From JBEKYH01 sp049511115 (lineage in GTDB: Bacteria > Planctomycetota > Phycisphaerae > Tepidisphaerales > Tepidisphaeraceae), in contig JBEKYH010000365.1 of the NCBI GenBank assembly GCA_049511115.1, forward strand, positions 1 through 5,459: a stretch of DNA of 5,459 nucleotides. The letters are read 5' to 3'. Shown one piece after another: positions 1 through 5,179 of the stretch. The notes below the pieces were generated by a model. That model was given only the letters and a program-made list of their open reading frames with translations. It did not search any database and was not told where the DNA came from. A program made the position numbers and the translations under genes. How positions within the stretch are numbered: the first letter of the stretch is position 1; each line of letters begins with the position of its first letter.

Positions 1-438
1 GACGCCTTCGTACTTTTACCCGACCACTTGCACACGATATGGACGCTGCCGCAAAACGACGGCGACTTTTCTAGGCGATGGGGCCTCATCAAAAGTACAT
101 TTAGCGCCGCGCGGCGCGGCGCTGGAAGCCGCGAAGAAGAAGTGTCCGACTCACGTCGCAAAAATCGTCGCGCGGGCATCTGGCAACGGCGATTCTGGGA
201 ACACCTGCTACGCGACGAGGCGGATTTCGCCCACCATCTCGACTATATCCATTACAACCCGGTCAAACACGGTTATGCCTCATGTCCGCATGATTGGCCA
301 TATTCGTCGTTCCAGCGATGGGCGGCTCGCGGCGCCTATGAGCAGACGTGGTGCTGCGCCTGTGATGGACGCGATCCGGCGCCGCCGCAGCTTGGCGAGG
401 CCGAGCAGCAGGGAACAGAATGCCCGTTTGGAGAATGA
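1..438 (+). CDS. REP-associated tyrosine transposase (RAYT, IS200-like Y1 family), 5'-truncated by window edge
   Basis: The reading frame is open from the first base, so the N-terminus lies outside the window; 145 residues are visible. RAYTs are single-stranded-DNA HUH nucleases related to IS200/IS605 TnpA that recognise and cut REP palindromes. The HUH metal-binding pair is seen as His9-Leu-His11 in the context 'LLPDHLHTIWTLP', where the family usually has 'MPNHVH'. Further on come 'IWQRRFWEHLLRDE' (about residues 60-73), 'LDYIHYNPVKHGY' (80-92) with the probable catalytic Tyr82, and 'DWPYSSFQRW' (98-107), all in the usual RAYT order. The first ATG/TTG-type codon in the window (base 28) falls inside the HUH motif and cannot be the true start. 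The last 30 or so residues after 'YEQTWC' are poorly conserved in such proteins. The gene converges on the HEAT-PDZ gene, with a REP-like palindrome 83 nt after its stop. No frameshift is visible, so it may be active. Confidence 0.9.
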   Translation, partial: DAFVLLPDHLHTIWTLPQNDGDFSRRWGLIKSTFSAARRGAGSREEEVSDSRRKNRRAGIWQRRFWEHLLRDEADFAHHLDYIHYNPVKHGYASCPHDWPYSSFQRWAARGAYEQTWCCACDGRDPAPPQLGEAEQQGTECPFGE

Positions 439-492
439 AGAACTCGACATCAAGCGGCCTATGCTGCCCCGCGCGCGCGTTTCGCAGCGTGG

Positions 493-509
493 ATCGCGTT
501 TTTCGTGAT
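493..509. other. small hairpin with T5 loop in convergent gap
   Basis: ATCGCG and CGTGAT flank a TTTTT loop, giving a 6-bp stem with one G-T pair. It lies between the RAYT stop and the REP-like palindrome. It has no T-tract after the stem, so a terminator role is weakly supported. The rest of the 439-559 gap shows nothing else recognisable. Confidence 0.2.
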
Positions 510-521
510 GATTCAAAAGGC

Positions 522-542
522 GGTCCGCGGTGCGGACCCTAC
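522..542 (-). repeat. REP-like palindrome with GTAG tetranucleotide
   Basis: On the minus strand GTAG (542-539) is directly followed by GGTCCGC, a 3-nt loop ACC, and GCGGACC: a perfect 7-bp stem. A GTAG or GGAG tetranucleotide 5' of a short GC-rich hairpin is the hallmark of REP elements mobilised or maintained by RAYT proteins, and a RAYT gene ends 83 nt away. Only one copy is seen in the window; a second copy on the far side of the RAYT gene would lie outside it. The hairpin also sits 21 nt past the stop codon of the HEAT-PDZ gene and is followed on that strand by GCCTTTTG, so it could double as a transcription terminator between the two convergent genes. Confidence 0.65.
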
Positions 543-559
543 TTTGGCGTGACGTTGAT

Positions 560-1729
560 TTAATTCCCCGCGGCAGCGGGCGCCGCTGGCTTGTCCCCCG
601 GCTCCTGCAATGTCAATTGCTGGCCGCCGCGGATGATGGTGAGGGTGAGATGCTTGTTGGCCATGGTCGCGACACGCAGATCGGTGACGTTGCTGATCGG
701 TTTGCCGTTGGCGGAACGCACCACGTCATCGGGCAGTAGGCCGAGTTTATCGCCGCGTGACCCGGGGGTGACCGCGCCGATGGATACGCCGCCGTTCAGC
801 GCGATGGGGTCGAAACCGACCGATACGCCGAGGCGCACCCCGGCAGGCGGCGGAATGGCCGGGCCTGGGTCGGGAAGCTTGGAATCGGCCAGTAACTGGC
901 GGAGTTTATCGCACGCGTCGAGGTAAGCCTGTTGGCGCGCGGGATTGAGCATGACCTCGTCATGGGAAATGCTGACTGTCTCAATCTGGCCCAGAATCTC
1001 TGATTTCTTGTCGTCGCTGAGTTTAGATCGCGCCATTTGCGCGGTGATGTCGGCCTTGAGCTTGGTGAGATTATCGGACTGATCGGCCGCCGGAACGCCA
1101 TTGGCATTGTTGACGATCAATCTGCCCCCGACAATCACCACTTGCTGGCCGTTATTGCGGGCAATGGTGACGGCCCCGTTTCCAGCATGCCATTGCTCCC
1201 ATTGCTGATAGGCCTCGGGTGACTTGGCGCGCAGCGCCTCGGCGTCGGGAGCGTCATATCTTGCGGTGACGGGTTTTCCATTGAGATAGCCGCTGACGGT
1301 CATGTGAATGCCGGATTCATCCTGATCGATATGGATGGTCCGGCCATGATCGGTCACCTCGACGCTGCCGGCGTTGTTTTGATCGACCTGAATAGAGAAC
1401 TGCTGATCATCCGCCAATCCCGCCGGCGCGACGCCGGGAAATTCCGGCGTGTCCAGACGCTTGAGGAGTGACTCAGCGCGGGTCCGCTCCTCGGGATCGT
1501 CACTGCGCGCCGCCTGCTCGAGCGCGTCCCTGGCAGGCGGGCCGATTTCGAGCAGCTTTTCGCCGGCTGATTCGCGCACGGAAAAATCATCGTCGTCGAG
1601 TTGTTGAATAAGCGACGAGATATCCTGCGGGGAAGTTTCAGAGGGGGCGGTGGTGGGAAGGGACCAGGCGCAAGGGGCGAACCCGAGGGTTAGGGCAATT
1701 GCTGAGATTGTGCAGAAACGCTTGGCCAT
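560..1729 (-). CDS. exported HEAT-repeat and PDZ domain protein
   Basis: A 389-residue protein of unknown specific role. Residues 1-23 form a signal peptide (MAKR, then a hydrophobic stretch, then A-W-S as a likely signal peptidase I site), so it should act outside the cytoplasm. Residues about 36-93 are one or two HEAT-like helical repeats ('LIQQLDDDDFSVRESAGEKL', then 'PEERTRAESLLKRL'), a form common in planctomycete exported proteins. The middle (about 110-290) is polar, with beta-type stretches and no domain I recognise. Residues about 296-374 are a PDZ domain, with the carboxylate-binding loop near 'VRLGVSV' and the 'GDKLGLLPDDVVRSANGKPI' core. No protease domain is present, so it is not a DegP-type protease; a scaffold or adaptor role is inference. 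The start at 1729 is chosen because it begins the signal peptide and has GAGG 8 nt upstream (1738-1741). An in-frame start at 1798 would add 23 residues ahead of the signal peptide and overlap the toxin gene. It begins 20 nt after the toxin stop and may be co-transcribed. Confidence 0.85.
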   Translation of the reverse strand: MAKRFCTISAIALTLGFAPCAWSLPTTAPSETSPQDISSLIQQLDDDDFSVRESAGEKLLEIGPPARDALEQAARSDDPEERTRAESLLKRLDTPEFPGVAPAGLADDQQFSIQVDQNNAGSVEVTDHGRTIHIDQDESGIHMTVSGYLNGKPVTARYDAPDAEALRAKSPEAYQQWEQWHAGNGAVTIARNNGQQVVIVGGRLIVNNANGVPAADQSDNLTKLKADITAQMARSKLSDDKKSEILGQIETVSISHDEVMLNPARQQAYLDACDKLRQLLADSKLPDPGPAIPPPAGVRLGVSVGFDPIALNGGVSIGAVTPGSRGDKLGLLPDDVVRSANGKPISNVTDLRVATMANKHLTLTIIRGGQQLTLQEPGDKPAAPAAAGN

Positions 1730-1737
1730 CCATCCAG

Positions 1738-1743
1738 CCTCGT
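1738..1743 (-). promoter_or_regulatory. Shine-Dalgarno site deciding the HEAT-PDZ start
   Basis: ACGAGG on the minus strand lies 8 nt before the ATG at 1729. It supports that start over the longer in-frame ATG at 1798 and over an out-of-frame ATG 4 nt upstream. Confidence 0.55.
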
Positions 1744-1749
1744 CATGAC

Positions 1750-2049
1750 TTAGCTGAGGTGTTGTCGATGTTTCCAATATCGCGGCTTTCGACTGCAATG
1801 CATAACCGCCAGCACAAGGATCGAATCTCTGCCGATAGTGTAAACGATTCCGTACGGAAAAATGTGCGTCAGGCAGCGACGCACGTCCTCCTCCAATATC
1901 GGCCAGCGCCCCGGAGCCTCCGTGATGCGCTGCAAGGCCGCCTCCACTTCAAGCGAAAAGTACACGCCTAATCCAGCCCGACACTGCTCGTAATATCGCG
2001 CCGACTCCAGGTATTCCAGTCGGGCCTCTGGATGTAATGTGCAGGTCAT
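1750..2049 (-). CDS. type II toxin, RelE/ParE superfamily
   Basis: A 99-residue protein of the size typical for RelE/ParE toxins. The family pattern is clear: 'HPEARLEYLESARYYEQCRAG' in the N-terminal helical hairpin, 'EVEAALQRITEAPGRWP' in the second helix, then the beta-sheet core 'RRCLTHIFPYGIVYTI...ILVLAVMHCSRKPRYW'. The C-terminal H-x-x-R-x-P-x-Y-W run is conserved in this subgroup, which is more ParE-like than true RelE. Such toxins either cleave ribosome-bound mRNA (RelE) or poison DNA gyrase (ParE); the sequence alone does not settle which. Its ATG overlaps the antitoxin TGA as ATGA (2046-2049) and it has no strong Shine-Dalgarno site of its own, so translational coupling to the antitoxin is likely. 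The frame is intact. Confidence 0.9.
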   Translation of the reverse strand: MTCTLHPEARLEYLESARYYEQCRAGLGVYFSLEVEAALQRITEAPGRWPILEEDVRRCLTHIFPYGIVYTIGRDSILVLAVMHCSRKPRYWKHRQHLS

Positions 2050-2282
2050 TCCCGCCCAACCGCCCGGCGGACCTCCGCAATCACTTCCTCGGCAGGAATC
2101 GCATGCACCTGGCCAGATCGAATCTCATCGCGCCGGCGAAGTGCCTCACTGGCCCACAGTTTTGTTATCTCATCGGGCTCGGCATCAGCAAGGCTCTCGA
2201 CAAGCCGCTCGGCAAGTTGCGCTCTCGAGGCAACGGGCAGGCGCAACGCCTGTTTGGCAAGTTCGTCCACTGTCAGGGGCAT
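2046..2282 (-). CDS. antitoxin, addiction-module component family (TIGR02574 / Unstab_antitox type)
   Basis: A 78-residue, mostly helical acidic protein. The family pattern is visible: 'MPLTVDELAKQALRLPVASR', then 'LAERLVESL', the acidic linker 'ADAEPDEI', then 'LWASEALRRRDEIRSG' and 'IPAEEVIAEVRRAV'. Members of this family are usually encoded directly upstream of a RelE/ParE toxin, exactly as here, and bind the toxin with the C-terminal half. No separate DNA-binding domain such as ribbon-helix-helix or HTH is evident, so autorepression cannot be inferred from the sequence. The start at 2282 is supported by AGGA (2290-2293 on the plus map) 7 nt upstream. Its stop overlaps the toxin start by 4 nt. 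A sigma70-type promoter lies about 100 nt upstream. Confidence 0.88.
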   Translation of the reverse strand: MPLTVDELAKQALRLPVASRAQLAERLVESLADAEPDEITKLWASEALRRRDEIRSGQVHAIPAEEVIAEVRRAVGRE

Positions 2283-2301
2283 AAATAAATCCTACCACCC
2301 T

Positions 2302-2385
2302 TCATGAGGCTTGGCGAGCGCGCCGCTCGGCTCGAGCGGCATGCTTCTCCTTTTCCAGAAGATCGCCAAGTTCATCGTCGGTCAT
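2302..2385 (-). CDS. possible 27-residue leader ORF upstream of the antitoxin
   Basis: An ATG-to-TGA frame encodes a highly charged helical peptide (M-T-D-D-E-L-G-D-L-L-E-K..., rich in Glu, Arg and Ala). It ends 19 nt before the antitoxin start. Its ATG lies only 2 nt after the putative -10 box, so a transcript from that promoter would start inside the ORF; translation would need another promoter further upstream. It could be a chance frame or a decayed remnant. I do not recognise it, and a stop codon two triplets upstream of the ATG rules out a longer gene. Confidence 0.2.
   Translation of the reverse strand: MTDDELGDLLEKEKHAARAERRARQAS
2322..2340 (-). other. perfect 7-bp hairpin in antitoxin leader
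   Basis: GCCGCTC, a 5-nt loop, then GAGCGGC form a perfect inverted repeat in the region between the putative promoter and the antitoxin start. It could be an operator for toxin-antitoxin autoregulation or an mRNA stem in the leader. There is no T-tract after it, so it is not a typical terminator. Confidence 0.35.
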
Positions 2386-2387
2386 GC

Positions 2388-2416
2388 ATTATATGCCATT
2401 TACAGGGAAATGTGGA
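2388..2416 (-). promoter_or_regulatory. sigma70-type promoter of the toxin-antitoxin operon
   Basis: On the minus strand a perfect TATAAT (2393-2388) lies 17 nt after TCCACA (2416-2411), which matches TTGACA at 4 of 6 positions. Transcription would start near 2381, about 100 nt before the antitoxin ATG, and probably also covers the toxin and the HEAT-PDZ gene. Confidence 0.5.
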
Positions 2417-2439
2417 AACGGATTTGCTTCCCGAATCGC

Positions 2440-2455
2440 TCGGTGGCCGCACCGA
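2440..2455. other. 6-bp inverted repeat between divergent promoters
   Basis: TCGGTG, loop GCCG, then CACCGA. It sits just upstream of the putative Anbu -35 box and upstream of the opposing toxin-antitoxin promoter. It could be a protein-binding site, but no known operator consensus is recognised. Confidence 0.25.
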
Positions 2456-2458
2456 CTT

Positions 2459-2486
2459 TGGACACCCGCTTGCAAATTGCTAACAT
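2459..2486 (+). promoter_or_regulatory. possible sigma70-type promoter for the Anbu gene
   Basis: TGGACA (2459-2464, 5 of 6 to TTGACA) is followed after 16 nt by TAACAT (2481-2486, 4 of 6 to TATAAT). The start point would be near 2493, giving a leader of about 45 nt. That leader contains a 5-bp hairpin (GGGAG 2508-2512 with CTCCC 2519-2523) upstream of the start codon. Confidence 0.35.
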
Positions 2487-2537
2487 ATCGCACGAACCAC
2501 GCTTCCGGGGAGTTTAACCTCCCATCGAGCAGCTTAT

Positions 2538-3362
2538 ATGACCTATTGTCTCGGAATTATGACCAAGCGCGGCCTGGTAATGGCCAGCGATTCACGCACC
2601 AACGCGGGTTACGACCAGGTGAATGTGTCCCGCAAAATGCACACCTTCATCAAGAACGGCGAGCGCATTTTCGTCCTCCTGTGCAGCGGCAGCCTTTCCT
2701 GCACGCAATCCATCCTCACCCTGCTGCGCCGGGATTTTGATAAAGGCGTCGGATTGGCGACCGCTCCAAGCCTTTATGACGCGGCCCGCGTGGTAGGCGA
2801 GCAGGTCCGCCGCGTTTCCGACCTGGACCGGGCGGCATTGGAGCGCGACGACTACAAATTCAACGTCAATTTCATCCTCGGCGGGCAAATCATGGGCGAA
2901 GCACCGGGCTTATTCATGATTTATCCCCAGGGCAACCCACTCCAGGCGACCGACGAATCTCCCTATTTGCAGGTCGGCGAGACCAAATACGGGCGGCCCA
3001 TTCTCGACCGAGGCATTCAATTTGAACGCACGTCGCTCGAGGATGCCGCCAAATACGCGCTGCTGTCGCTCGATTCCACGATGAAAAGTAACGTCACCGT
3101 CGGCCCGCCGGTCGATCTATTGGCTTATGAGCGCGACGCGTTTGAAATCACCCATCAGCGGCAGTTTGTCGCGGATGACCCGGATTTGAACAAAATCCGC
3201 ATCCGCTGGGAGCAAGCACTGCGCGGGGCCGTGCAGCGGTTGCCCAATATCCGCCTGCGCATGGGCGGGCCGGGCAAGACATCGGCGTCGGAGACGATCC
3301 AGCTCGTCGAACACGCCGCCCCGGAACCGGTCCCCGAATTGCAGCCGCAGCAGAAAACCTGA
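2538..3362 (+). CDS. Anbu, ancestral-beta-type proteasome homologue (COG3484)
   Basis: A 274-residue Ntn-hydrolase-fold protein of the Anbu (bacterial proteasome homologue) family, expected in the cytoplasm as a ring- or lock-washer-like oligomer. The start 'MTYCLGI' places Thr2 directly after Met, so Met removal exposes Thr1, the family's nucleophile; this fixes the start at 2538 even though only a weak GAG lies upstream. Counting from Thr1, Asp17 in 'MASDSRTNAG' and Lys32 in 'VSRKMHTF' are the partner residues seen in proteasome beta subunits. Other family blocks are 'LLCSGSLSCTQSIL' (47-60), 'VNFILGGQ' (110-117), 'VGETKYGRPILDR' (146-158) and 'SLDSTMKSNVTVGPPVDL' (177-194). The last 30 or so residues (from about 245) are a Pro/Gln/Glu-rich tail that looks disordered and makes the protein somewhat longer than many Anbu proteins. 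Substrates are not established. The usual Anbu partners (alpha-E, circularly permuted ATP-grasp, transglutaminase-like) are absent from the flanks visible here. It is followed after 88 nt by uppS. Confidence 0.93.
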   Translation: MTYCLGIMTKRGLVMASDSRTNAGYDQVNVSRKMHTFIKNGERIFVLLCSGSLSCTQSILTLLRRDFDKGVGLATAPSLYDAARVVGEQVRRVSDLDRAALERDDYKFNVNFILGGQIMGEAPGLFMIYPQGNPLQATDESPYLQVGETKYGRPILDRGIQFERTSLEDAAKYALLSLDSTMKSNVTVGPPVDLLAYERDAFEITHQRQFVADDPDLNKIRIRWEQALRGAVQRLPNIRLRMGGPGKTSASETIQLVEHAAPEPVPELQPQQKT

Positions 3363-3366
3363 TTTC

Positions 3367-3394
3367 TCTACCTTCTACGCTCTACTTTCTACTT
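3367..3394 (+). repeat. heptanucleotide tandem repeat, four TCTACNN units
   Basis: TCTACCT, TCTACGC, TCTACTT and TCTACTT follow each other at an exact 7-bp period, then a partial TCTC. The stretch is nearly pure pyrimidine on the plus strand and starts 4 nt after the Anbu stop codon. It looks like a degenerate short-sequence repeat; whether copy number varies cannot be seen here. Confidence 0.6.
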
Positions 3395-3397
3395 TCT

Positions 3398-3410
3398 CGG
3401 CCGCAGGCCG
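3398..3410. other. small GC hairpin after the tandem repeat
   Basis: CGGCC, loop GCA, then GGCCG. It lies between Anbu and the uppS promoter. No T-tract follows, so it is a poor candidate for an intrinsic terminator on the plus strand. On the minus strand it is followed by GAGAAAG, which argues against termination there as well. Confidence 0.25.
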
Positions 3411-3413
3411 CGC

Positions 3414-3442
3414 CTGACATTGGCCCTTTGACCGGCTACACT
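3414..3442 (+). promoter_or_regulatory. promoter placing uppS transcription at or just before its ATG
   Basis: CTGACA (3414-3419, 5 of 6 to TTGACA), a 17-nt spacer, then TACACT (3437-3442, 4 of 6 to TATAAT). The start codon begins only 8 nt after the -10 box, so the mRNA would have a leader of roughly 0-2 nt. This agrees with the lack of any Shine-Dalgarno sequence before uppS. Confidence 0.5.
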
Positions 3443-3450
3443 TCCCGCGC

Positions 3451-4215
3451 ATGAGCCTGTTGCCCGGAATCCCGGCTGACAAAATTCCCTGCCACATTGC
3501 CATCATCATGGACGGCAACGGCCGGTGGGCGGTGCAGCGCGGCCTGGAGCGGGTGCGGGGTCACCAGCAGGGAGCCAAGGTCGTCAAGGGTTTGGTCACC
3601 GAATGCGCCAATCTGCGGCAGGAATACGGAAAGCCGGATTATCTGACGCTCTATTCGTTCAGCCTGGAGAATTGGAAGCGGCCCATGAGCGAGGTGTCGT
3701 TTCTGATGGAGATGTACATCGACTATCTCCGGCAGGAACGGGTCACCATGATGGAAAACAACATCCGCTTCCGCCAGATCGGCCGGGTGGACCAGTTGCC
3801 CGATCCGGTGCTGGACGAGATGAACCGGACCCTGGAGCAGACGCGCCACAATACGGGATTGACGCTTGTCCTGGCCCTCAACTATGGCAGCCGCGCGGAA
3901 ATCACCGATGCCGTGCGGGCGATCGCCGAAGAGGTCGCCGACGGGACGCTCAAGCCGGGACAGATCAATGAAGAGACCATTTCGCAGCGTCTCTATACAG
4001 CGGGGATGCCCGATCCGGACCTGTTGATCCGCACGGCCGGCGAGATGCGGGTGAGCAATTATCTCCTCTGGCAGATCAGCTATGCGGAGTTAGTCGTCAG
4101 CCCGGTGCTGTGGCCGGATTTTGGCGTACCGGACCTGCACGCGGCGATCGCGGAATTTTCGCGGCGCAACCGCCGTTTTGGCGCCCTGGATGCGACGAAT
4201 TCACCTCACGGATAG
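3451..4215 (+). CDS. uppS: undecaprenyl diphosphate synthase (cis-prenyltransferase)
   Basis: A 254-residue cytoplasmic enzyme that adds isopentenyl diphosphate units in cis to farnesyl diphosphate to make undecaprenyl diphosphate, the lipid carrier for peptidoglycan and other surface glycans. The signature 'HIAIIMDGNGRWA' carries the catalytic Asp21. 'RGHQQGA' (36-42), 'LYSFSLENWKRP' (67-78) and 'DLLIRTAGEMRVSNYLLWQ' (190-208) give the FPP and IPP diphosphate-binding residues, including Arg194, Arg200 and Ser202. Glu213 in 'YAELV' is the expected magnesium-linked residue, and 'WPDF' closes the core. Length is normal for the family. The ATG at 3451 has no Shine-Dalgarno site but a promoter directly in front, suggesting a near-leaderless mRNA. 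cdsA follows after 42 nt on the same strand. The chain length of the product (C55 or other) is inferred from family membership, not shown. Confidence 0.95.
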   Translation: MSLLPGIPADKIPCHIAIIMDGNGRWAVQRGLERVRGHQQGAKVVKGLVTECANLRQEYGKPDYLTLYSFSLENWKRPMSEVSFLMEMYIDYLRQERVTMMENNIRFRQIGRVDQLPDPVLDEMNRTLEQTRHNTGLTLVLALNYGSRAEITDAVRAIAEEVADGTLKPGQINEETISQRLYTAGMPDPDLLIRTAGEMRVSNYLLWQISYAELVVSPVLWPDFGVPDLHAAIAEFSRRNRRFGALDATNSPHG

Positions 4216-4238
4216 GCACATCGCTCCGCGGCCTGGGG

Positions 4239-4250
4239 TACAGTCCCGCG
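4239..4250 (+). promoter_or_regulatory. TACAGT-CCCGCG element before cdsA
   Basis: TACAGT (4239-4244) followed by CCCGCG lies 7 nt before the cdsA ATG. The uppS start is preceded by a very similar TACACT-T-CCCGCG (3437-3449). If TACAGT is a -10 box, the cdsA leader would also be very short; the best -35 match, GGCACA at 4215-4220 with an 18-nt spacer, is only 3 of 6. No Shine-Dalgarno site is visible before cdsA. Confidence 0.35.
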
Positions 4251-4257
4251 GATTTTT

Positions 4258-5178
4258 ATGCAGTCATCGCTACGCCATCGCCTTACGTTTGGACCGCTGA
4301 TGCTACTGGCATTGGGCTGCATTCTTTATCTGGACCGCCAGATCGAAAAGTGGACGCCCGGCTGGGTGCCATCTCCGAGCGGCAATCACGGCGTGGCCGG
4401 CGTGGGGATTTTTTTGATGCTGATGCTGCTGTTGCCGCTGGCCACGCAAGAGCTGGCGACGTTGCTCGCCAAAGAAAGCGTGCGCCCCTACCGCGGGATC
4501 GCCGGCACGGGATCGGGCCTGCTCACGCTGCACGCCTTTCTCACCCAATTCGGCTGGTTTCAGCAGATTTCCACCAGCATGTTGGCGTTTGTGCTGGTGC
4601 TGGTGATGATCCTGGCCGCCCTCCGCCGCGCCTGGGGGCGACAGACACATGAGGCTATCACGCACATGGCCGGGACGGTCCTTGCCATGTTGTACCTTGG
4701 CGGCCTCGCCTGGTTTTTGCTGGCCCTGCGCGTGAAACACTCCCTGAATCGGACCAGCGGATTTCAAGGCTCAACCGCGGCGATATTGATGATTTTGCTG
4801 GTTGTGAAATTCACGGATATCGGCGCTTTTTTCGTCGGCACCAAATTTGGAAGACACAAACTCATCCCCTGGCTCAGCCCCGGAAAGAGCTGGGAGGGAC
4901 TGGCCGGCGGAATCGCGACGGGGGCGCTGGTAGGCATGATCTGCGTGTGGCTCTTTCAGCATGATCTGCGGACCATGAACGCGGCCAAGGGATTGATTTT
5001 CGGAGCCGTGATCGGCGGCGTCGGGCAGGCCGGCGATCTGCTGGAAAGCCTCATGAAGCGCGACGCCGAGGTAAAAGACAGCGGCCAGTTTATGCCGGGT
5101 TTTGGCGGGCTGCTCGATATCATCGACAGCCCCCTGCTCGCGGCGCCAGTGGCGTATTTGCTGTTTAGCTGGTTTTGA
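4258..5178 (+). CDS. cdsA: phosphatidate cytidylyltransferase (CDP-diglyceride synthase)
   Basis: A 306-residue polytopic inner-membrane enzyme that converts phosphatidic acid and CTP to CDP-diacylglycerol, the precursor of most phospholipids. Hydrophobic segments lie at about residues 10-25, 47-63, 104-122, 137-157, 173-193, 216-234, 244-258 and 291-306. The active-site half is well kept: 'KFTDIGAFFVGTKFGRHKL' (184-202), 'SPGKSWEG' (207-214), and the signature beginning 'SLMKRDAEVKDSG' (264-276) and ending 'PGFGGLLDIIDS' (280-291). In the PROSITE-type signature the end reads HGG-x-x-DR-x-D; here the His is Phe282 and the Arg is Ile288, while both Asp (287, 290) and the K-R and K-D pairs are kept. 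The N-terminal third is poorly conserved, as usual. It lies 42 nt after uppS, the common envelope-lipid pairing. The start at 4258 has no Shine-Dalgarno site. Confidence 0.93.
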   Translation: MQSSLRHRLTFGPLMLLALGCILYLDRQIEKWTPGWVPSPSGNHGVAGVGIFLMLMLLLPLATQELATLLAKESVRPYRGIAGTGSGLLTLHAFLTQFGWFQQISTSMLAFVLVLVMILAALRRAWGRQTHEAITHMAGTVLAMLYLGGLAWFLLALRVKHSLNRTSGFQGSTAAILMILLVVKFTDIGAFFVGTKFGRHKLIPWLSPGKSWEGLAGGIATGALVGMICVWLFQHDLRTMNAAKGLIFGAVIGGVGQAGDLLESLMKRDAEVKDSGQFMPGFGGLLDIIDSPLLAAPVAYLLFSWF

Positions 5179-5179
5179 T

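Noticed and set aside
591..926. Plus-strand open frame opposite the HEAT-PDZ gene
   Set aside because: It lies opposite the PDZ-coding part and has low-complexity Ser/Pro/Arg composition with no recognisable motif.
1730..1798. Longer N-terminus of the HEAT-PDZ protein from an ATG at 1798
   Set aside because: It adds 23 residues in front of a good signal peptide, overlaps the toxin gene, and the ATG at 1729 has its own GAGG site.
2037..2288. Plus-strand open frames opposite the antitoxin
   Set aside because: The minus-strand antitoxin has family motifs, a Shine-Dalgarno site and the ATGA overlap with its toxin.
2311..2517. 68-codon plus-strand frame in the divergent intergenic region
   Set aside because: It has no ribosome-binding site or recognisable motif, and it runs across the putative promoters of both flanking transcription units.
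3367..3397. CRISPR-like array
   Set aside because: The repeat is only 7 bp with no spacers; it is a simple tandem repeat.
3398..3410. Intrinsic terminator after Anbu
   Set aside because: The stem is only 5 bp and no T-tract follows on either strand.
3436..3849. 137-codon minus-strand open frame opposite uppS
   Set aside because: The plus-strand frame encodes an unmistakable UppS; the antisense frame is His/Leu-rich with no family resemblance.
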